From NCBI GenBank assembly GCA_029338875.1, contig JAQYBF010000041.1, positions 1 to 57,982 of the forward strand: DNA of 57,982 nt. The letters run 5' to 3'. The notes beneath the pieces are model-generated. The model made no database searches. It saw nothing but the letters and a program-made list of their open reading frames with translations, and was not told the origin of the DNA. The DNA comes from Lachnospiraceae bacterium (GTDB lineage: Bacteria > Bacillota > Clostridia > Lachnospirales > Lachnospiraceae). The translations under genes and the position numbers were made by a program. The first letter of the stretch is position 1. Every line of letters starts with the position of its first letter. This document shows, piece by piece, positions 53,116 through 57,982 of the stretch.

Positions 53116-53811
53116 TCACACCTCACTGTAAATCTCACGATACTTGTCTGCCACCGACTTGTTCTCCTTCATTCGAAGGGCTTCTACATCGCACATTTCC
53201 TCAATTTTCCCATCCTTCATGAAGATAGCCGTGTCGATAATACTCTCCAGTTCTTCCACCATGTGGGAGGAGATTACAAGGGAAGAGGTCTGGTCCATTT
53301 CCCCAATGATGGCATTTGCCAAGGCATCTCTGGACAGAAGATCGATTCCGTTAAAGGGCTCATCTAAAAGAATCAGTTTCGACTTTCTCGCCATGGCTGC
53401 TGCGATCTTGACTTTCGCCAGCATACCGGAAGAAAGGGAACGAACCTTCATCTCCATGCCAAGCTCCATATTCCGGATCAGCTGACCATATCTCTCCCTG
53501 TCAAAGTCCTGATAGAAGTCTTCATAAAAGGATCCGACGTCGGAGATTCTCATATAGCTATAGAAGAAGGGCTCGGTTGGAGTATAGGAGATGTCCTCCC
53601 TGGCCTTGCAGCTGAATTCCTGTCCGTCGATTAAGATTTCGCCTTCTGTCCTTTTTACCAGACCGGAAAGCAGCTTCATCAGAGTGGACTTTCCGGAGCC
53701 GTTGGGGCCGAGCAGGGCATAGATATGTCCGCCGTCCAGTTCCAGATTCACATGATCCACAGCTGTCTTGGTAAAGTACTTTTTTGTCAGTCCCTCACAC
53801 TGTATTTTCAT
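53116..53811 (-). CDS. ABC transporter ATP-binding protein
   Basis: 231 residues. Walker A GPNGSGKS (35-42), a short Q-loop region, a variant ABC signature LSSGMLAKV (canonical LSGGQ replaced by LSSGM), Walker B LILLDEPFNGID and the switch histidine in VISSHMVEELE. The LSSGM variant is usual in the YtrB-like exporter group. Its start overlaps the regulator stop as ATGA, so the pair is translationally coupled. Confidence 0.93.
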   Translation of the reverse strand: MKIQCEGLTKKYFTKTAVDHVNLELDGGHIYALLGPNGSGKSTLMKLLSGLVKRTEGEILIDGQEFSCKAREDISYTPTEPFFYSYMRISDVGSFYEDFYQDFDRERYGQLIRNMELGMEMKVRSLSSGMLAKVKIAAAMARKSKLILLDEPFNGIDLLSRDALANAIIGEMDQTSSLVISSHMVEELESIIDTAIFMKDGKIEEMCDVEALRMKENKSVADKYREIYSEV

Positions 53812-54173
53812 TTCAGATCCTTTCTTTTCTCCAGATAAGCCAAAAGCTCTCTTTCGATTTCTTCTCCGGTCAGTCCCAGTCCTCTCATGGCCTCGACAAA
53901 TTCCTCAATTGCCTTTGTCACTTTCTCATGCTTTAAGTTCTCCAGATTTCCGTCACTGACGAAAGTTCCTATGCCACGTTTCGTATAGACCAGGCCTCTT
54001 CTTTCCAGTTCCGCGTAAACCCGGGATGCCGTGTTCGGATTAATCCTGTAGGTCAGAGCAAGCTCCCTGGAGGATGGAAGTCTGTCTCCTGCGGCGATTT
54101 CTCCCGATACGATCCGTGAGGTAATATCCTCTATGACCTGGAGATAGATCGGCTTATCATTTGTAAACTCCAT
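53808..54173 (-). CDS. GntR-family regulator, YtrA subfamily
   Basis: 121 residues: a winged-helix N-terminus (about 10-75; IYLQVIEDITSRIVSGEIAAGDRLPSSRELA in parts, then NTASRVYAELERRGLVYTKRGIGTFV in parts) and a short C-terminal helix pair of the YtrA type without an effector domain. Heads the regulator-ATPase-permease operon and probably represses it through the palindromes overlapping its promoter. TATTTTTACAGGAGG-like GGAGG is close to the ATG. Confidence 0.92.
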   Translation of the reverse strand: MEFTNDKPIYLQVIEDITSRIVSGEIAAGDRLPSSRELALTYRINPNTASRVYAELERRGLVYTKRGIGTFVSDGNLENLKHEKVTKAIEEFVEAMRGLGLTGEEIERELLAYLEKRKDLK

Positions 54174-54199
54174 ACTGCCTCCTGTTTTTATTACTGTAT

Positions 54200-54243
54200 T
54201 AGTGCACTATCTGTATAGTACACTATGGCTGTGCTTTTGTAAA
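54200..54243 (-). promoter_or_regulatory. Promoter and operator of the GntR-ABC operon
   Basis: Minus strand TTTACA (54238-54243), a 17-bp spacer and TACTAT (54215-54220). Two 10-bp near-perfect palindromes, TAGTACACTA (54216-54225) and TAGTGCACTA (54200-54209), sit 16 bp apart over the -10 and start region, where a repressor would block initiation. Confidence 0.7.
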
Positions 54244-54261
54244 TAGTTTTCCTGCAACTTT

Positions 54262-55794
54262 TTATTTCAACAATTTTTCCATGGTCTCAGAAACTGTAAG
54301 AAGGATGATTTCCGGTATAGCACTGGCTGCAGTTCTTGCATTCTCCTCAAAACCGGTCCGGGAGAAGACCAGATAGAATTTTTTCCCATCTTTGGACAGC
54401 CTTCTGGAAAGAGCAATCAGGCCTTTGATTTCTCTGACATCCACCGGTTTTTCGTCAAAAGAGATCCGGCAGAAGGCTTGCATCTTTTTGCCCTGCCAGC
54501 TTCCGTTTCCAATCAGATCGAAGCTCTCTTTTATCTCTGAATCCCCCATTTTCTTGGATCCATATCTCATTCTGGCATATTCCCACCAGCCGCCAATCTC
54601 ATCAGCCAAAAAGGGCAGCCCGTTTTTTGGATCGCAGAGAAACTGACCGGCAATTCTCTCGAATACGGTTTTTTCAAATGCAGACCGATCCAAAAGGAAG
54701 ACTTCTTCCCAGATTTTTTGATATTCTCCCTTGACCAGAAGGTCATAATGGGGAACCAGATAGCGGTAGTAGAAAAGATCCATGGTATTGACAAGGGAAT
54801 ATCTGGACTTCCTCTGATTGCCCTTCTCGGTCAAAGGCCGTTCCTTCTCCACCAGGCCCAGCCGAATCAGGGTATTTAAATATGGCGCCACAATATCCTT
54901 GGATTTTCCGGTTTCAAGGGAAAGCTGGCCGACCCTTTTTCTACCGGATGCCATAGCTGTCAGAAGACGGTTATAGAAGGCCGGCTCCCGGAGTTCTTCC
55001 CTTAAGATGACTTGGGGATGAGCCGCTTTTCGTGTGTAGGGATCAAAGAATTTTTCCACAAGAGAAATCCAGTCACTCGTTCTTAGGGAGGTCATGTTTT
55101 TTTTCTGCACAGACGGATCCGTCATGGCTAAGTCACTTCCTATGTCCGCTTCCCCCATCGGCCGAAGATCCGATGGCATGTCATACATCCATTCTTTTAG
55201 GACTTCCGGGATTCCGCCGCATATGCCATAGAGGAGGAGTGCATCCGGCCAGGAAAGTCCCCGGAAAAAGGATGACGCTTCACAGAAGCTTAGGGGAGAG
55301 AGAGAAATTTCGATCCGGTCTATCTTTGCCCAAAAACTTTGCCGTGACAAGATCGTCTTCTGCAGGGACAGAAGGGACTCATCTTCGATCAGGACCTTAA
55401 TGGGCAGGTCTTTCCAGACATCGATGAGATAATGACAGACCAGGGCATCATTGTCCTGGGATGCAGCAAGGAAGTTGCTGAAGGATTCGATGACGAGAAG
55501 AAGATTTTGACCGGCAGCCTGCTTTTGGGCCTGACCGCTTATCCAGTCAAGGATTTCTCTTAGATCAAAAGGAGATTCGGATCCCATGCCAATCGAAGAG
55601 GCAAAAAGCGCCAGTTCCATGTCCTGACTGGTCGGATATGCCCGAAAGAAGAGACAATCGCTATCCTTTCGCAAGGGATCCAAAAAATCCTTCATCCCCA
55701 TACCAGGTCTCCCATAGACAATGGCCAGTTTCGCCGAATCCCCGGCCAGGAACCCTTCCAGTTTCTTCCGCTCCTCTTTTCTTATTTCCTGCAT
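54262..55794 (-). CDS. AAA-family ATPase of the DUF234 type with degenerate motifs
   Basis: 510 residues from ATG 55794 (AGGGG upstream). The layout matches prokaryotic ATPase/DUF234 proteins: an N-terminal nucleotide-binding domain, a winged helix (about 290-350, GQLSLETGKSKDIVAPYLNTLIRLGLVEKERP in parts), then a C-terminal nuclease-like domain with GGWWEYARMRYG. The P-loop reads YGRPGMGMKDF (27-37) instead of YGRRRxGKT, and the Walker B site LLLVIESFSN instead of hhhIDEFQ. The PD-(D/E)xK positions are also altered (FDLIGNGS, AFCRISF). It may not hydrolyse ATP or cut DNA. Alone between the ABC operon and the radical SAM gene; role unknown. Confidence 0.75.
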   Translation of the reverse strand: MQEIRKEERKKLEGFLAGDSAKLAIVYGRPGMGMKDFLDPLRKDSDCLFFRAYPTSQDMELALFASSIGMGSESPFDLREILDWISGQAQKQAAGQNLLLVIESFSNFLAASQDNDALVCHYLIDVWKDLPIKVLIEDESLLSLQKTILSRQSFWAKIDRIEISLSPLSFCEASSFFRGLSWPDALLLYGICGGIPEVLKEWMYDMPSDLRPMGEADIGSDLAMTDPSVQKKNMTSLRTSDWISLVEKFFDPYTRKAAHPQVILREELREPAFYNRLLTAMASGRKRVGQLSLETGKSKDIVAPYLNTLIRLGLVEKERPLTEKGNQRKSRYSLVNTMDLFYYRYLVPHYDLLVKGEYQKIWEEVFLLDRSAFEKTVFERIAGQFLCDPKNGLPFLADEIGGWWEYARMRYGSKKMGDSEIKESFDLIGNGSWQGKKMQAFCRISFDEKPVDVREIKGLIALSRRLSKDGKKFYLVFSRTGFEENARTAASAIPEIILLTVSETMEKLLK

Positions 55795-55822
55795 TCGATT
55801 TCCCCTCAATCCGCTTAGAATC

Positions 55823-55868
55823 AAAAAACCAGGCATGGACAAGAGATACAAGTCCATTACCTGGTTTT
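55823..55868 (-). terminator. Intrinsic terminator of the radical SAM gene
   Basis: Minus strand AACCAGG...GGACTTG...CCTGGTT stem followed by six T (55823-55828), about 65 bp after the stop codon. The plus-strand side also has a T-rich tail. Confidence 0.8.
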
Positions 55869-55931
55869 ATTTTAACAGATTCAAAGTCTTCCTATGAGAC
55901 ATCCTTCGATTGATTCATCGGAAAGGAATTC

Positions 55932-57416
55932 TTACTGCTCGTTTCCTGCAGCCTGACCGTCAGACGGCTTCTCGAATGCAGCCAGCTCCGGATGATCTCT
56001 GTGGAACTTGGTGTAATTCTCATAAGCCGGACGGGTATGCTTCTGGCTGGCCCAGATCTCATCTGCAACAGGAGCCCAGTTCTTAGCGTAATCATCGCAC
56101 TTGGAGCAGAGCTGGTCAGCAGACTCTTCAGATTCTGCATTGGTGCCGTGAGCGCCGGTTTCCTCAACCATCTCACGAAGGAGATCCGGATTCTCAAGCA
56201 TAGGGCAGGGACGAAGCTGATTCCGGTTGAAGGGCTGGCCTTCATGATACTTCATGAAGAGCGGGCTCTGCAGCATCTCAAGGATGGTGTTGTCATGAAT
56301 ATTGGTGTTGGAGAAGTGAATGAATACACAAGGCTCTGCATCACCATTTGCATTGATATGGAAGTAGTTCCGGCCTCCGGCGATACATCCGCCGACATAT
56401 TCACCATCGTTCTGGAAGTCCATAGGGAAGAATCCGACATCACACTTGTCGGAACGGAAGTAACGGATCCGCTCGATGATTTCCTTACGCTGCTGAGGAG
56501 TCGGCATAAGAGAAGGAACAGCGTTGTTTCCAACCGGCATATAGTGGAAGAAGAAGCCGAAACGGGCACCCTTGTCAGCGATGAAACGGATGAACTTCTC
56601 GTTGGTTACTGCTTCAATATTCGCACTGGTATAGCAGATGGAGGTACCGAAGACAATTCCGTACTTCTTCAGAAGATCCATAGCTTTCATAACACTGTTG
56701 TAGTGGCCGCTTCCACGACGGGCATCATTGGTATCCGGTGTACCCTCGATGGAAAGCATGAAGGTGATGTTTCCGAGATCACGAACCTTCTTGCAGACTT
56801 CTTCATCGATCATGGTAGAGTTGGAATAGAGACCGAAGAAGCAGTCATTGTGCTTTTCAGCAAGCTTGAAGATATCGTTCTTACGGACCATAGGCTCACC
56901 GCCGGTCATCATGTAAAGATATGCGCCAAGCTCCTTGCCTTCGGTAACGATCTTATCCATATCCTCGAAGGTCAGGTTGTGCTTACGTCCGTAGGTACCG
57001 GACCAGCAGCCGACACAGTGCATGTTGCAGGCATCGGTCGGATCGAAGAGGATCAGCCAGGGGATATTGCAGCCGTACTTCTCACGGTTTGCACGGATCA
57101 TCTTGGTTCCGCGGAAGAAAGCTTCATAGCCGAGGTTCAGAAGCATAGTCTTTGCATAATGAGGATCGGTCTCATCAATAACACGGTTGATGAACTTCAC
57201 CCAGCGGTTTTCCGGATTGGAAATATACTTCTTAACCGCTTCCATTTTTTCCTTATTGGCACCCTTGCCCCAGAACTTACCGGCCAGATCAACCAGCTTC
57301 AGATAAGTCTCGGTACGTCCGGATTCATCCTTTTTATTCAGATGCTTCAGAAATCCATCAATTGCAACAGAAAAAGCCTGACGCTCTGCTGCATGGGAGA
57401 GATCTTTGATTGCCAT
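55932..57416 (-). CDS. Radical SAM protein with extra C-terminal cysteines
   Basis: 494 residues. The 4Fe-4S/SAM motif is CNMHCVGC (C130, C134, C137), preceded by a helical domain of about 115 residues. The radical SAM barrel has the GGEP motif (MMTGGEPMV) and SIEG. Later cysteines at GGCIAGGRNYFHINANGDAEPCVF and CPMLENPDLL...CSKCDDYAKNW fit a SPASM-like auxiliary cluster region. GGAGGAATATA precedes the ATG. Substrate unknown; I found no short precursor-peptide gene beside it. Related proteins in Lachnospiraceae are annotated only as radical SAM. Confidence 0.85.
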   Translation of the reverse strand: MAIKDLSHAAERQAFSVAIDGFLKHLNKKDESGRTETYLKLVDLAGKFWGKGANKEKMEAVKKYISNPENRWVKFINRVIDETDPHYAKTMLLNLGYEAFFRGTKMIRANREKYGCNIPWLILFDPTDACNMHCVGCWSGTYGRKHNLTFEDMDKIVTEGKELGAYLYMMTGGEPMVRKNDIFKLAEKHNDCFFGLYSNSTMIDEEVCKKVRDLGNITFMLSIEGTPDTNDARRGSGHYNSVMKAMDLLKKYGIVFGTSICYTSANIEAVTNEKFIRFIADKGARFGFFFHYMPVGNNAVPSLMPTPQQRKEIIERIRYFRSDKCDVGFFPMDFQNDGEYVGGCIAGGRNYFHINANGDAEPCVFIHFSNTNIHDNTILEMLQSPLFMKYHEGQPFNRNQLRPCPMLENPDLLREMVEETGAHGTNAESEESADQLCSKCDDYAKNWAPVADEIWASQKHTRPAYENYTKFHRDHPELAAFEKPSDGQAAGNEQ

Positions 57417-57463
57417 TATATTCCTCCTAAAAAACGAATGTTTTCTTCTTTATTAACCACTTT

Positions 57464-57492
57464 ATAATAAATGAAGCGATGAGGCATATCAA
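57464..57492 (-). promoter_or_regulatory. Predicted promoter of the radical SAM gene
   Basis: Minus strand TTGATA (57487-57492), a 17-bp spacer and TATTAT (57464-57469). A TTGACA about 25 bp further upstream lacks a matching -10. Confidence 0.6.
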
Positions 57493-57541
57493 TGTACAAA
57501 AAAGGCGATTTGTCAAGGAAAATAAGGTAAAAAAAAAGAAA

Positions 57542-57614
<73 letters not shown>

Positions 57615-57640
57615 ATTTTGATCTGAATGATTCAGATCAG

Positions 57641-57714
57641 TAGCGGGGACAGGATTTGAACCTGTGACCTTCGGGTTATGAGCCCGACGAGCTTCCAGAC
57701 TGCTCCACCCCGCG
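57641..57714 (-). tRNA. Initiator tRNA-fMet (anticodon CAT)
   Basis: 74 nt. Initiator features: the first acceptor pair is a mismatch (C1 against T72), three consecutive G-C pairs end the anticodon stem (GGG/CCC), and the loop CTCATAA gives CAT. Confidence 0.93.
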
Positions 57715-57751
57715 TCATTATGAAATTAACGATAAAGAAAACGTTATCGAA

Positions 57752-57833
57752 TGGGTGGTGGTGGATTCGAACCACCGAAGCATAAAGCAGCAGATTTACA
57801 GTCTGTCCCCTTTGGCCGCTCGGGAAACCACCC
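57752..57833 (-). tRNA. tRNA-Tyr (anticodon GTA), second copy
   Basis: 82 nt, identical to the copy at 1588-1669 but in a different tRNA context (between Thr and fMet). Confidence 0.95.
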
Positions 57834-57844
57834 ATGTCATGTGA

Positions 57845-57917
57845 AGCCGATGATCGGACTCGAACCGATAACCTGCTGATTACAAATCAGCTGCTCTGCC
57901 AATTGAGCCACATCGGC
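57845..57917 (-). tRNA. tRNA-Thr (anticodon TGT)
   Basis: 73 nt, acceptor GCCGATG/CATCGGC, loop TTTGTAA giving TGT, T-arm GGTTCGAGTCC. Confidence 0.95.
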
Positions 57918-57929
57918 TTATTGAATAAA

Positions 57930-57982
57930 TGGGACCTATAGGGCTCGAACCTATGACCCTCTGCTTGTAAGGCAGATGCTCT
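57930..57982 (-). tRNA. tRNA-Val (anticodon TAC), partial
   Basis: The 3' 53 nt are in the window (D-arm end, anticodon loop CTTACAA giving TAC, T-arm GGTTCGAGCCC, acceptor 3' strand GGTCCC with discriminator A); the 5' end is beyond the right edge. Confidence 0.88.

Noticed and set aside
55992-57467. A 491-codon open frame on the plus strand
   Set aside because: Antisense to the radical SAM gene, which has its motifs, RBS and promoter in order.

Overview
The window looks like a chromosomal segment of a low-to-mid GC Gram-positive anaerobe of the Clostridia, most likely Lachnospiraceae. The clues are AGGAGG ribosome-binding sites, TTGACA/TATAAT promoters, the paired GlgC/GlgD pyrophosphorylase, a DnaD/DnaI-type replication operon, a SAM-I riboswitch on metK, and remnants of the Firmicutes spoVG-pth-mfd and rqcP-divIC-tilS-hpt-ftsH order. 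The spore-specific members of that order (yabP, yabQ, spoIIE, spoVT) are not in the window, so the organism may not sporulate. I cannot name a species.

Layout. 1-1.1 kb: start of an oligopeptide permease operon (oppB, oppC fragment), minus strand, with a terminator-like hairpin in its leader. 1.5-1.7 kb: tRNA-Leu and tRNA-Tyr. 1.8-3.9 kb: a GH13 alpha-glucan hydrolase. 3.96-4.1 kb: a large nested palindrome. 4.3-9.3 kb: ftsH, hpt, tilS, divIC, rqcP and hup. 9.5-15.2 kb: phosphoglucomutase, CCA-adding enzyme, prolyl-tRNA synthetase and an RluA-type pseudouridine synthase. 15.2-17.4 kb: a two-component system. 17.5-18.9 kb: metK under a SAM-I riboswitch. 19-28.8 kb: murA, a PrsA-like foldase lipoprotein, mfd, pth, spoVG, glgD and glgC. 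The plus strand then carries murC and, behind a cluster of DnaA boxes, dnaD-dnaI-prs (29.1-34.1 kb).

34.3-43.6 kb is envelope and sugar metabolism: an 851-residue anchored protein I do not recognise, an EamA transporter, an LtaS-like phosphoglycerol transferase, a TetR regulator, two tRNA-Pro genes (one with the unusual AGG anticodon), a ROK glucokinase and an aldose 1-epimerase.

43.8-52.2 kb holds the most interesting locus. It is a seven-gene minus-strand operon resembling dlt (teichoic acid D-alanylation): an MBOAT acyltransferase (DltB-like), an SGNH anchor protein (DltD-like), an adenylating enzyme (DltA-like), a carrier protein (DltC-like) and a response regulator/histidine kinase pair. 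Between dltA and dltC sits a fold-type III PLP decarboxylase whose motifs resemble carrier-protein-linked decarboxylases rather than ordinary LysA. Its upstream promoter has three TTAA-type half-sites at exact 11-bp spacing in place of a good -35, as expected for activation by an OmpR-family regulator. I propose that the operon decorates a surface polymer with a decarboxylated amino acid, a variant of D-alanylation.

52.3-57.4 kb: a GntR-controlled ABC exporter, an ATPase with degraded nucleotide-binding motifs, and a radical SAM protein. The window ends in a minus-strand tRNA cluster (Val, Thr, Tyr, fMet, Phe in transcription order), with the Val gene cut by the edge. I saw no CRISPR array, insertion sequence or prophage.
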